From NCBI RefSeq assembly GCF_022399565.1, contig NZ_JAJTUT010000001.1, positions 186,001 to 250,000 on the forward strand: DNA of 64,000 bases. The letters run 5' to 3'. The DNA comes from Flavobacterium algicola. GTDB lineage: Bacteria > Bacteroidota > Bacteroidia > Flavobacteriales > Flavobacteriaceae. Both the position numbers and the translations under genes were made by a program. Shown here one piece after another: positions 44,980 through 53,016 of the stretch. Numbering within the stretch: position 1 is the stretch's first letter; the number at the start of each line of letters is the position of its first letter. A model generated the notes under the pieces. That model worked only from the letters and a program-made list of their open reading frames with translations. It searched no databases and had not been told where the DNA came from.

Positions 44980-45936
44980 ATGCACCAATTAAAAATTGCC
45001 TTTCTGCTGGCTTTTACCTTATTTCCTTTGGTTCATTATGGACAATTTACTGACGAAATAAACTCTAACAGACCTGGTAAATCAATGTCTGCTTTTGCAG
45101 TGGGAAAATCGATTTTTCAGGTTGAATCTGGTGTTTACGGTATCAAGGAAAATCACAGCATACTCGAGTACGATGCCAATGGTATTGGTGTGGATCTCAC
45201 ATTACGCTACGGAGCGTTATTAGAAGAATTAGAATTTATTGCGGAACTACAATATCAGAATGAGACATTTTTAACTCAGACGATTAGTACTAATAAATCA
45301 GCTCTTAAGCAAACGGTGTTTGGAGCAAAGTATTTAGTATATGATCCTTTCAAAAATTATGAAAAGAAAGTAAATATCTATAGCTGGAAAGCGAACCATT
45401 CTTTCAACTGGCGTCAGCTTGTACCTGCAGTATCTGTTTTTGTCGGTGCTAATTTTACGTTCTCAGATAATCCATACTCCTTTTCACCAGAGTCGAGCAT
45501 CTCTCCAAAAGTTATGTTGATTACTCAAAATCATTTTGGTGATGGAAGATGGGTATTTGTTACTAATGTTATTGCTGATTACCTTACCACAGAATATCCA
45601 AGCTATGGTTATGTACTTACATTAACAAGAGGGTTCAACAAAAAATGGTCGGGATTTATTGAAAATCAAGGTTTTAAAAGTGATTTTTATAGTGATGCGA
45701 TCGTACGCGGTGGTGCAGCTTATTTGATCAATAATAATTTACAAGTCGACGCTTCTATCAGTTCTAGTTTAAAAACGACTCCATCTATTCTTTATGGTGG
45801 TGTTGGAGTTTCATGGCGATATGATGCAAATTACAAAGAAGTACATATCAAGCTAGACAAGCAGAGCGGAAAAAAAACGAGCTCAAAAGCGACGAAGAAA
45901 GCAGCAAAGAAAGCAGCCGAAGCTAAAAAAGAGTAA
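44980..45936 (+). CDS. Outer-membrane transporter, MetA-pathway-of-phenol-degradation-like
   Basis: This 318-residue protein has a signal peptide (MHQLKIAFLLAFTLFPLVHY, cleaved near GQ) and a beta-barrel-like body with alternating patterns such as VSVFVGANFTFSDNPYSFSP. ITDEINSNRPGKSMSAFAVG-type openings mark the Phenol_MetA_deg/transporter family (PF13557). The last 25 residues are a basic Lys/Ala tail (KATKKAAKKAAEAKKE), which is unusual after a barrel and might contact LPS or DNA. The substrate is unknown. It precedes a GNAT-like gene by 25 bp. Confidence 0.75.
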   Translation: MHQLKIAFLLAFTLFPLVHYGQFTDEINSNRPGKSMSAFAVGKSIFQVESGVYGIKENHSILEYDANGIGVDLTLRYGALLEELEFIAELQYQNETFLTQTISTNKSALKQTVFGAKYLVYDPFKNYEKKVNIYSWKANHSFNWRQLVPAVSVFVGANFTFSDNPYSFSPESSISPKVMLITQNHFGDGRWVFVTNVIADYLTTEYPSYGYVLTLTRGFNKKWSGFIENQGFKSDFYSDAIVRGGAAYLINNNLQVDASISSSLKTTPSILYGGVGVSWRYDANYKEVHIKLDKQSGKKTSSKATKKAAKKAAEAKKE

Positions 45937-45961
45937 TAAAAAACAATCTACATACAACTAC

Positions 45962-47086
45962 ATGATTACTATTCAAGAAGCAAAAACTAAAAAAGAACTA
46001 ACTGCTTATATCAAATTTCCATTTGAACTATACAAAGACAATGAGTTCTGGATTCCACCAATCATTGCAGATGAATTAGAAACTTTTGACAAAACAAAAA
46101 ATCCAGCATTTGATAACGCTGAAGCTTATTTTTATGTTGCTAAGCGCGATAATAAAATAGTAGGTCGAATTGCAGCGATTGTAAATTGGGAAGAGGTAAA
46201 TAATCAAAAGAAAAGCAAAGTACGATTTGGTTGGTTTGACGTTATTGATGATATTGAAGTAACCAAAGCATTGCTTGAAAAAGTGTATGAACTAGGACGC
46301 AAAAACAATTTAGAATATATCGAAGGTCCGATGGGGTTTTCTAACTTAGATAAAGTCGGAGTACTTACAGAAGGGTTTGACGAATTGGGAACAATGGTTA
46401 CTTGGTACAATCATGCGTATTATGCTACTCATTTCGAGAAACTAGGTTATGTACAAGAAAAGGAATATATCGAAAGTAAATTCCCTTTTGCGAATGTAAA
46501 ACTTGACTATTTTGACAAAGCTCAAGAATTAGTTAAAAGAAGGTACCAGTTAAAAGAACTTAACTTTACAAAGACCAAAGATGTCTTACCTTATGTAGAT
46601 AAAATGTTTGACTTGTTTAACACATCTTATGCTAACTTGTCTTCGTTTGTAGCGATCACAGATGTGCAAAAAGAATATTTTAAGAAGAAATACATCAGCT
46701 TCATCAATCCAGAGTATATCAAATTTGTTGAAGATAAAAATCAGAACCTAGTGGCTTTTGCAATTGTGATGCCTAGCTTTTCTAAAGCGTTACAAAAAGC
46801 CGATGGGAAATTGTTTCCATTTGGTTTCTACCACTTACTTAATGCTCGAAAAAACAGTAAAGATGTTACCTTCTACCTGATTGGCGTTCATCCGGATTAC
46901 CAAAGCAAGGGTGCTCACGCTATTATCTTTAAAGAATACCATACTACTTTCACAAAAAAGGGAATTCAAAATTGCATACGTACACCAGAATTGGCAGACA
47001 ATCATGCAATTCACGCCATTTGGAAAAATTTCGATCCAAAAATTACTTGTCGTAGAAAGACATTTAGAAAAGACCTTACCAAATAA
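45962..47086 (+). CDS. GNAT-fold acyltransferase-like protein
   Basis: This 374-residue protein reads as two GNAT-like halves. The first (about 1-165) has YPFELYKDNEFWIPP-type contacts and NLEYIEGPMGFSNLDKVG. The second (about 190-370) has the acetyl-CoA-loop-like VHPDYQSKGAHAIIFKEYHT. I recognise it as a conserved Bacteroidetes protein, sometimes labelled GNAT or 'GTP cyclohydrolase' in automatic annotation; the latter is unsupported. The acceptor is unknown. The plus-strand unit ends at a terminator. Confidence 0.78.
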   Translation: MITIQEAKTKKELTAYIKFPFELYKDNEFWIPPIIADELETFDKTKNPAFDNAEAYFYVAKRDNKIVGRIAAIVNWEEVNNQKKSKVRFGWFDVIDDIEVTKALLEKVYELGRKNNLEYIEGPMGFSNLDKVGVLTEGFDELGTMVTWYNHAYYATHFEKLGYVQEKEYIESKFPFANVKLDYFDKAQELVKRRYQLKELNFTKTKDVLPYVDKMFDLFNTSYANLSSFVAITDVQKEYFKKKYISFINPEYIKFVEDKNQNLVAFAIVMPSFSKALQKADGKLFPFGFYHLLNARKNSKDVTFYLIGVHPDYQSKGAHAIIFKEYHTTFTKKGIQNCIRTPELADNHAIHAIWKNFDPKITCRRKTFRKDLTK

Positions 47087-47114
47087 TATCTACTTCTATA
47101 ATTACACATAAAAA

Positions 47115-47143
47115 AAATCCATTAGTCAAGACTAATGGATTTT
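47115..47143. terminator. Bidirectional terminator
   Basis: AAATCCATTAGT pairs with ACTAATGGATTT around CAAG. It has an A-run on the left and TTTC on the right and lies between convergent genes ending at 47086 and 47166. Confidence 0.88.
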
Positions 47144-47165
47144 CTGACTTTATTCTAGTTCAAAA

Positions 47166-47645
47166 TTATTCTTTGCAAGCAATTTTATTGTAAACTACGT
47201 TACCATCAAATTTCAAATTGCTTTTGTCTTTAAATGCTACTTTACCATTCATATCCACTGTGTGACCATAACCCTCCAAAATGGTATTTGCGTCTTTCTT
47301 TAGGAACACTACTTCTTTAACAGATGTCTTTCCTTCAGATTGAAAAGTATAATCGGCAATAATGGTATCGCCTCTCACATTTCCAAGTAGAGTTCCAAAA
47401 TTCTTATCTTTTTGTTCGTATGAATAATTTAATTCACCTGTAAACTCGTTGATACTATTTACATCTACAGTAAGTGTAATGGTATCTTTTTCTATAATAG
47501 CTTGATAACATTCTTTAGTTGTAGTCTCCATTGGTGCCGGCTCTGTAGCGATAGGTGCAACAACTAACTCTTGTTCATTATTGTTCTTGCAAGATGTCAA
47601 GATGGTTATAAAAGCAACGCTGCAAAATAAGTATAAGGTTTTCAT
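47166..47645 (-). CDS. Hypothetical lipoprotein (NlpE-like layout)
   Basis: This 159-residue lipoprotein has MKTLYLFCSVAFITILTSC with lipid Cys19, followed by a short Asn/Glu/Pro linker. The folded part has CYQAIIEKDTITLTVDVNSI and GTLLGNVRGDTIIADYTFQS, a small beta-barrel-like pattern. That is reminiscent of MliC/NlpE-type lipoproteins, but this is only a resemblance. A -7 box (CAAAATTA, 47673-47680) lies just upstream. It is a single gene. Confidence 0.75.
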   Translation of the reverse strand: MKTLYLFCSVAFITILTSCKNNNEQELVVAPIATEPAPMETTTKECYQAIIEKDTITLTVDVNSINEFTGELNYSYEQKDKNFGTLLGNVRGDTIIADYTFQSEGKTSVKEVVFLKKDANTILEGYGHTVDMNGKVAFKDKSNLKFDGNVVYNKIACKE

Positions 47646-47692
47646 GGTTTATTATTTTATGGTTTATAAAAACAAAATTAGCCATTAAACAC

Positions 47693-47721
47693 AAAAGCCA
47701 TTCATACAATGAATGGCTTTT
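47693..47721 (-). terminator. Rho-independent terminator
   Basis: AAAAGCCATTCAT pairs perfectly with ATGAATGGCTTTT (13 bp) around a 3-nt loop. It lies 34 nt past the stop of the minus-strand alpha-oxoamine synthase gene. Confidence 0.9.
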
Positions 47722-47754
47722 GTTATATAATTCCCATAAAGGAGCTACATAAAC

Positions 47755-49026
47755 CTATAATTCAGCAGCGTCTAAATCAACTTTAGTTTTACTTGCAATT
47801 TCTTTATAAGTACCGTTTACTAATTTCTCACGAATAGCTTCAAATGAAGTTAAAGTAAGATCAATGTCAGCTAACGAGTGTGATGCAGTAGGAATAACAC
47901 GCAATAAAATAATTCCTTTTGGAATTACAGGATAGATTACAATTGAAAGAAAGATACCGTAGTTCTCTCTCAAATCATTAACCATTACCATCGCTTCTGG
48001 TACACTTCCTTCTAAATATACAGGAGTTACACAAGTATTTGTATCACCAATATTAAATCCTTTAGATTTCAATCCGTTTTGCAATGCATTTACATTTTCC
48101 CAAAGTTTGTCTTTCAACTCAGGATGATTACGCAACAATTCCAAACGTTTCAAAGAACCGATTGTTTGAATCATTGGTAATGCTTTTGCAAACATTTGCG
48201 AACGCAAATTGTATTTTAAATAATCAATAATTTCTTTATCTGCAGCAACAAATGCACCAATATTGGCCATAGATTTTGCAAAAGTAGAGAAGTAAACATC
48301 AATTTCATCTTGTACTCCTTGCTCCTCACCTGCTCCAGCACCTGTTTTACCAAGTGTACCAAATCCGTGTGCATCATCAACTAGTAATCGGAAATTGTAT
48401 TTCTTTTTCATCTCTACAATCTCTTTCAACTTACCTTGTTGACCGCGCATTCCAAATACACCCTCGGTAATAAAAAGAATTCCACCACCTGTTTCTGATG
48501 CAATTTTCGTTGCACGTTGCAGGTTTTTCTCCATACTTTCGATGTCATTGTGTTTGTATGTAAAACGTTTTCCGCTGTGTAAACGTACACCATCAATAAT
48601 ACAAGCATGACCATCAACATCATAAACAATAACATCATTTCTAGTTACCAAAGCGTCAATAATAGACACCATTCCCTGATAACCAAAATTCAATAAATAA
48701 GCTGATTCTTTCATTACAAAAGCAGCTAATTCATTTTCCAATTGTTCGTGGTATTTTGTGTGACCGCTCATCATACGAGCACCCATCGGGGCAGCCGCAC
48801 CAAATTCCAAAGCAGCATCAGCATCTGCCTTACGTACTTCAGGATGATTTGCTAGACCTAAATAGTCATTCAAACTCCAGTTCAAAACCTCTTTCCCTTG
48901 AAACTTCATTCTCGGTCCCAAATCACCTTCTAATTTCGGAAATACAAAGTAACCCTCTGCTTGTGAAGCCCATTTTCCTAAGGGACCTTTATTGTTTTGA
49001 ATTCTTTCGAATAAATCTTTTACCAT
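47755..49026 (-). CDS. Alpha-oxoamine synthase (serine palmitoyltransferase/CapA type)
   Basis: This 423-residue PLP enzyme has RMMSGHTKYHEQLE at about 84-97, the PLP-contacting LVDDAHGFGTLGKTGAG at 215-231, and the Schiff-base lysine at 251 in YFSTFAKSMANIGAF. These place it in the alpha-oxoamine synthase family (BioF, Kbl, SPT). The absence of other biotin genes, and the frequent presence of sphingolipids or sulfonolipids in Bacteroidetes, favour a lipid-forming condensing enzyme that joins an amino acid and a fatty acyl-CoA or ACP. Whether it uses serine (SPT) or cysteate (CapA, capnine) cannot be told from sequence alone. It is a single gene with its own terminator. Confidence 0.85.
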   Translation of the reverse strand: MVKDLFERIQNNKGPLGKWASQAEGYFVFPKLEGDLGPRMKFQGKEVLNWSLNDYLGLANHPEVRKADADAALEFGAAAPMGARMMSGHTKYHEQLENELAAFVMKESAYLLNFGYQGMVSIIDALVTRNDVIVYDVDGHACIIDGVRLHSGKRFTYKHNDIESMEKNLQRATKIASETGGGILFITEGVFGMRGQQGKLKEIVEMKKKYNFRLLVDDAHGFGTLGKTGAGAGEEQGVQDEIDVYFSTFAKSMANIGAFVAADKEIIDYLKYNLRSQMFAKALPMIQTIGSLKRLELLRNHPELKDKLWENVNALQNGLKSKGFNIGDTNTCVTPVYLEGSVPEAMVMVNDLRENYGIFLSIVIYPVIPKGIILLRVIPTASHSLADIDLTLTSFEAIREKLVNGTYKEIASKTKVDLDAAEL

Positions 49027-49107
49027 AATATCTAGTAATAATTTTAATTTTAAGCGTTTGCAAAAATAATTATTTATATTTTATTACCGCCTTATAACAC
49101 CATTTAT
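49027..49107 (-). promoter_or_regulatory. Upstream region of the alpha-oxoamine synthase gene
   Basis: CAAAAATA on the plus strand (49061-49068) is TATTTTTG on the minus strand, an exact TAnnTTTG -7 box 35 nt before the start at 49026. No good -33 box was seen. Confidence 0.5.
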
Positions 49108-49208
49108 TTTTTTGGAGCTATTTCCAGCTATCTGCTTTATCTTTTATTTTGACTTTTCGCTGCCGCTTCACGCCAAAATAAAAGGATGCCGCTCCTATCT
49201 GGGCTATG
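49108..49208 (-). repeat. Flavobacterial intergenic repeat element, second type
   Basis: Read on the minus strand the element runs AGCCCAGATAGGAGCGGCAT, then a hairpin, then AGATAGCTGGAAATAGCTCC. The inner stem TTTTATTTTG/CAAAATAAAA (49142-49151 with 49174-49183) and the outer pair GGAGC/GCTCC (49114 with 49191) give a closed structure. I recognise the pattern 'TAGCCCxGATxGGAGxGGCATCC ... GCxGGAAATAGCTCC' from many Flavobacterium genomes. An open frame across it is not a gene. Confidence 0.7.
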
Positions 49209-49458
49209 ACTTTCTAACGATGAATCATCATTTATTATTAAAATTGTACTTTTTACGCTTCTCTTATATCCGGTTGGTAACAAAAAAAGATGTAGTTCAC
49301 ATTATAAATGATTACAATACCTAAGTAAAAAGAGGAAGTAAATAATATAATAGAACGGTATTTTGCAATCCTTTTGTTTTATCAGTTTCAATTCCCCTCA
49401 TAATTACATACATATAAAAACTATTTCATCATAAACTACATTAGTATTTTGCACACCT
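49209..49458. other. Intergenic stretch without a recognised gene
   Basis: This AT-rich gap, about 250 bp, lies between the repeat element and the DUF1569 gene. No supported gene is seen. It presumably contains the promoter of the DUF1569 gene. Confidence 0.45.
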
Positions 49459-49971
49459 ATGATAAAGCAATTTTTTATAAATTGGCACCGTCTTAATCGC
49501 TATAGTAAAAGCAAACACATGAGGAAAAATTTGCACAATAGAACTGACCTATCAGAAATTCTCATTAGAATCGAATATTTATCAATAAATTCTCAACACT
49601 TATGGGGCACAATGGATGTAGCGCAAATGTTAAGTCATTTAAATACTTTTCTTGAAACATCTCTAGATATTAACCATCCCAGGCGACTATTTCTAGGAAG
49701 GTTAATCGGGCCACTGTTTAAAAAAAGATACACTAGCACTAAAGAATTTTCTATAAACAGGCGAACACATAAAAATTACATCGTCACAGAGTTTAGAAAT
49801 TTCGAACAAGAAAAATCAAAAGCAATTACGCTTTTAAATGAATTCTGTGGGGGAGGAACAGTAAAATGCACAACTAAACCTCATTCCTTTTTTGGTTATT
49901 TAACCCCCGAAGAATGGGCAATTGTACAATGGAAACATTTCGACCACCATTTGAGACAATTTGGAGTTTAA
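49459..49971 (+). CDS. DUF1569 family protein (DinB-like fold)
   Basis: This protein has up to 170 residues. It contains the DUF1569 features LWGTMDVAQMLSHLNTF near 53-69, a basic central helix, and a C-terminal HSFFGYLTPEEWAIVQWKHF, then DHHLRQFGV. The His residues in LSHLN and KHFDHHL are positioned like DinB metal ligands. The role is unknown; DinB-superfamily proteins often act as metal-dependent thiol transferases or detoxification enzymes. Family members usually start closer to MRKNLHNRTDL, so the ATG at 49519 is a possible true start. Confidence 0.8.
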   Translation: MIKQFFINWHRLNRYSKSKHMRKNLHNRTDLSEILIRIEYLSINSQHLWGTMDVAQMLSHLNTFLETSLDINHPRRLFLGRLIGPLFKKRYTSTKEFSINRRTHKNYIVTEFRNFEQEKSKAITLLNEFCGGGTVKCTTKPHSFFGYLTPEEWAIVQWKHFDHHLRQFGV

Positions 49972-50119
49972 TAATTTTTTCATTTCGATTTACCAAAAAA
50001 CGCAATCAATTTTAGGTGCACTACTTTAATCTATAAAATGTGAGATAATTAATCTATATTTAATGCCACAAGCAAATTAACTAACCATCATTTAAGTGAA
50101 ACATTAAATAGTAGAATTT

Positions 50120-52120
50120 ATGATTACAAAAACATCCATTACCACTTTTCTCTTGACCTTATTTATTTCGAGTTTTACATTTGCTCAAGATACCCAAGAA
50201 TTAGAGGCTGAGCAAGCAATTAATAAAAAACTAAATGGTGCCAACCCGCTAGCTGAATTAATGAAGACCACAAATTCGTCATTAAAAGAGGAACTTAAAG
50301 GCGTTCATCCTAGAGTATTTTTGATGCAAGCAGAAATTGATGCCTTAAAAGACAAAACCAAATCGCAAAAAGAACTTTGGGAAACTGCCCTCAGTAGAGT
50401 TCGAGCATTGACCCTAGAGCCGGCACCGGCGCCTGCCCAAGAGCGTAGAGTACAAAATCAAGTTGGACTCGGAATTCCGGAAGCAGCTCTTGCTTACAAA
50501 ATTACGGGAGAAAAAAAATACCTAGATGCCGCCAAAAAATACATGGATGTAGCGTTATCTTACAATGTTTGGGGATATGAATACAACAAACCCGATGTTG
50601 ATTTGGCTGCAGGGCATTTATTGTACGGTCTAGGATGGGGTTATGATTTATTATACCATGATCTAACGGTCGCAGAACGTGAAAAATACAAAGCAAAACT
50701 TATAAGGCAAGCAAAATTATTGTACGATTTCAACAAACCAGTACCTGGCAAAACCGTTGCTTATAGTCAAAACCACACCTACATCCCAATGACTGGTTTG
50801 GCTGTAGCTGCTTATGCACTTGCGGGAGAAACACCAGAAGCAGCCGAATGGGCAGCACTGTCACGAGCTACTTTTGAGGGTGTTTTGGGAACTTATTCTG
50901 AGGACGGTTTTTATTATGAAGGTGTTGAATATTGGATATTTGCAACACCATGGCTTATTCACTACATGGATGCACAATTACACGCCACGGGAGAAAACTT
51001 ATACGAATCTGCACCTGGTTTAAAGTTAATCCACAAATACATCGCACATACTACATTACCTGGAGCTGATTTTTACTTTGATTACGGAGATACTTATACT
51101 GGTGTTCTCACTAGAACCAAGCAGAGCGAAGACTATGATCGCGAACGCATAGACGGCCATTTTCAATCTAGTTATAATGTACTATATCAACTTGCTACAA
51201 AATATAAGAGTAAAGAGATACAAGGTGTTGCAAAATGGTTAAAAGACAAAGGTCAAGTCAGCGCCGAAGAAATGTGGTCGTTCATTTGGTTTAATCCAAC
51301 TATAGAAGCTACTCCAATTGAACAACAAGCTACTTGGCATTATTTTAAAGATAATGATGTTATTTTTTGGCGTTCAAGTTGGAATGACGATGCAACGGCA
51401 TTCTCCTTTAAATGCAGTCCTCCAGAAGGTCATTCGGTTATAAAAAAACAAGAGAAATTTCCAGAATGGAGATTAAATAACGGTCATGCACATCCAGACG
51501 CAGGAAGTTTTATCATCTGGGCGGATGGAAAATATCTAACAGGTGATTCTGGTTACGAAGGCCTTACCATGACCCAAAGTCACAATACTTTATTATTTGA
51601 CGGTAAAGGACAAAATAATGAAGGCGCTGGTCATGATGTTTTTTATGGTATTCCTCATGAGCGGTTAAATAAGATAAGAATTATTAATGCAAAATTGACT
51701 GCCGATAAGGTTTTTATTTTGGCAGATGTGACAGCTGCATATGAGCCTGCAATAGGCGTTAAGAAGTTTACTCGTAATTTTGAATTTACAGCTCCTGGAA
51801 GCTTTACAATAACGGATAATATCGAAACCAATTCACCAAAAATAATCACTTCATTATTACATGCCGACACTACTATCAAACAGCTGACAGATACCACTTT
51901 TGAATTTGAACCTACAAAAACGAGTTTAGTCGCAGCGATTATTGTCCCTAAATCTGTTGAAACAAAAATGGACAGTAATGTGTTAACGGCACCAGGAAAA
52001 CCAGGCTTTGTTGATAAAGGAGGAGAAGAAGAAAGAGGAAAAAAACTAGCCATTTCAACAAAAGAGAAAGTAACTAAAACAAAATTTATAATAAATTTGA
52101 ATATTAAAAAAGAGAAATAA
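50120..52120 (+). CDS. Heparinase II/III family polysaccharide lyase
   Basis: This 666-residue exported protein has a signal peptide (cleaved near FAQ22). An N-terminal alpha/alpha-toroid (about 60-390) contains RVFLMQAEIDALKDKTKSQ and YSQNHTYIPMTGLAVAAYAL, with Asn/His pairs that suit lyase catalysis. The C-terminal heparinase II/III beta-sandwich contains NGHAHPDAGSFIIWADGKYL, where the HAHPDAGSF motif is typical. This layout fits PL15, PL17 or PL21 lyases, acting on alginate or uronate-containing glycans. No SusCD pair or other uronate gene is adjacent, so the substrate stays open. Confidence 0.88.
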   Translation: MITKTSITTFLLTLFISSFTFAQDTQELEAEQAINKKLNGANPLAELMKTTNSSLKEELKGVHPRVFLMQAEIDALKDKTKSQKELWETALSRVRALTLEPAPAPAQERRVQNQVGLGIPEAALAYKITGEKKYLDAAKKYMDVALSYNVWGYEYNKPDVDLAAGHLLYGLGWGYDLLYHDLTVAEREKYKAKLIRQAKLLYDFNKPVPGKTVAYSQNHTYIPMTGLAVAAYALAGETPEAAEWAALSRATFEGVLGTYSEDGFYYEGVEYWIFATPWLIHYMDAQLHATGENLYESAPGLKLIHKYIAHTTLPGADFYFDYGDTYTGVLTRTKQSEDYDRERIDGHFQSSYNVLYQLATKYKSKEIQGVAKWLKDKGQVSAEEMWSFIWFNPTIEATPIEQQATWHYFKDNDVIFWRSSWNDDATAFSFKCSPPEGHSVIKKQEKFPEWRLNNGHAHPDAGSFIIWADGKYLTGDSGYEGLTMTQSHNTLLFDGKGQNNEGAGHDVFYGIPHERLNKIRIINAKLTADKVFILADVTAAYEPAIGVKKFTRNFEFTAPGSFTITDNIETNSPKIITSLLHADTTIKQLTDTTFEFEPTKTSLVAAIIVPKSVETKMDSNVLTAPGKPGFVDKGGEEERGKKLAISTKEKVTKTKFIINLNIKKEK

Positions 52121-52214
52121 ACCTTTCATTATTGATTAGTAAGACATTACAAGTTTGATTTTTAAATTTGATATATTGATCTAAAAACAAAAGCAGTAAA
52201 AATTGAATATCAAC

Positions 52215-52245
52215 TTTGAAATTAAGAAAAACTGCTGTATTCTTG
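52215..52245 (+). promoter_or_regulatory. Promoter of the RDD gene pair
   Basis: TTTG (52215-52218, -33) and TATTCTTG (52238-52245, -7, 7 of 8 to consensus) are separated by 19 bp, a typical Bacteroidetes spacing. The start codon follows at 52271. Confidence 0.6.
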
Positions 52246-52270
52246 CAGCCCTCACCTACCAACTCAAATT

Positions 52271-52627
52271 ATGAAAAAACGTGTAAGACTTTATAATTTT
52301 ATTATTGACTCCCTTATTTTCTTTGTATTGGTGTTGTTAGCCGCAATTATTTTACGTGACATTATCGATCAAAAGACACTAAGGTACATTATGATTGTTT
52401 TTTACTACTTTTATTATTTAATATTGGAATCTGTGTTTGGGCAAACTATTGGTAAGATGGTAACCAAAACAAAAGTAGTCGATGCGATGACTGGTGAGAA
52501 ACCTGCTTTTATTAAAATTGTAGCAAGAACAGTGACTAGACTAATACCAATCGATTTTTTATCTTATTTATTTGTAGTAAACGGAATTCACGACAAACTT
52601 TCAAAAACAATAGTAACACGAGTATAA
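52271..52627 (+). CDS. RDD family membrane protein
   Basis: This 118-residue protein has three membrane segments (about 8-28, 40-60 and 90-106) and the RDD-type arrangement. An Arg lies near the N-terminus (RVRLYNFIIDSLIFF) and the GQTIGKMVTKTKVVDAMTGE loop contains the conserved GxTxGKxxxKxKVV. RDD proteins are thought to be small ion-transport or anchoring modules, and the substrate is unknown. It lies 16 bp upstream of a small lipoprotein gene, with a shared terminator. Confidence 0.9.
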   Translation: MKKRVRLYNFIIDSLIFFVLVLLAAIILRDIIDQKTLRYIMIVFYYFYYLILESVFGQTIGKMVTKTKVVDAMTGEKPAFIKIVARTVTRLIPIDFLSYLFVVNGIHDKLSKTIVTRV

Positions 52628-52643
52628 TTTAAATTTAAAAAAA

Positions 52644-52862
52644 ATGAAAAAAACAATTGCAATCGGATTTGCCGCATTAATGATGACTAGCTGTGCAACC
52701 GTATTCGGAGGAAAAGTTACAGAGCAACAAAAAACAAAACCTGCTGCTGGTGAGCCACAAAGACAAGTAAGAATTGGAGCTTTAATTGCCGATATCGTTC
52801 TATTTGCTCCATCATTAATTGTTGATTTTGCTACAGGAGCAATTTACAAACCAGCACAATAA
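52644..52862 (+). CDS. Small lipoprotein (YceK-like)
   Basis: This 72-residue lipoprotein has MKKTIAIGFAALMMTSC with lipid Cys17, then ATVFGGK, an AT-V-x-G-like start seen in YceK/YidQ-type lipoproteins. A second hydrophobic segment near the end (IGALIADIVLFAPSLIVDFA) may insert into a membrane. It lies 16 bp after the RDD gene and is followed by a terminator. No function is known. Confidence 0.82.
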   Translation: MKKTIAIGFAALMMTSCATVFGGKVTEQQKTKPAAGEPQRQVRIGALIADIVLFAPSLIVDFATGAIYKPAQ

Positions 52863-52906
52863 CGTCTGAGGTGATTTTTATCATCATTGACATTTTAAAT
52901 TAAACT

Positions 52907-52934
52907 AAAGACATAGCCTTAAAGCTATGTCTTT
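52907..52934 (+). terminator. Rho-independent terminator
   Basis: AAAGACATAGC pairs perfectly with GCTATGTCTTT (11 bp, 6-nt loop) and is followed by a long T-run. It ends the RDD-lipoprotein unit and overlaps a false upstream start of the next gene. Confidence 0.92.
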
Positions 52935-53016
52935 TTTTTTAGCAATAATTTTGATTCGTTTTTATTTAAATTTTACATTAGTTTATAATATATTGTACAA
53001 CCAAATAAAATACAAA

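Noticed and set aside
49112..49324. 70-codon frame starting upstream of DUF1569
   Set aside because: It runs through the structured repeat element and has no protein-like features.
52927..53016. ATG-initiated 30-codon extension of the DUF695 protein
   Set aside because: The start codon lies inside the stem of the preceding terminator and the extension is a low-complexity AT-rich reading.
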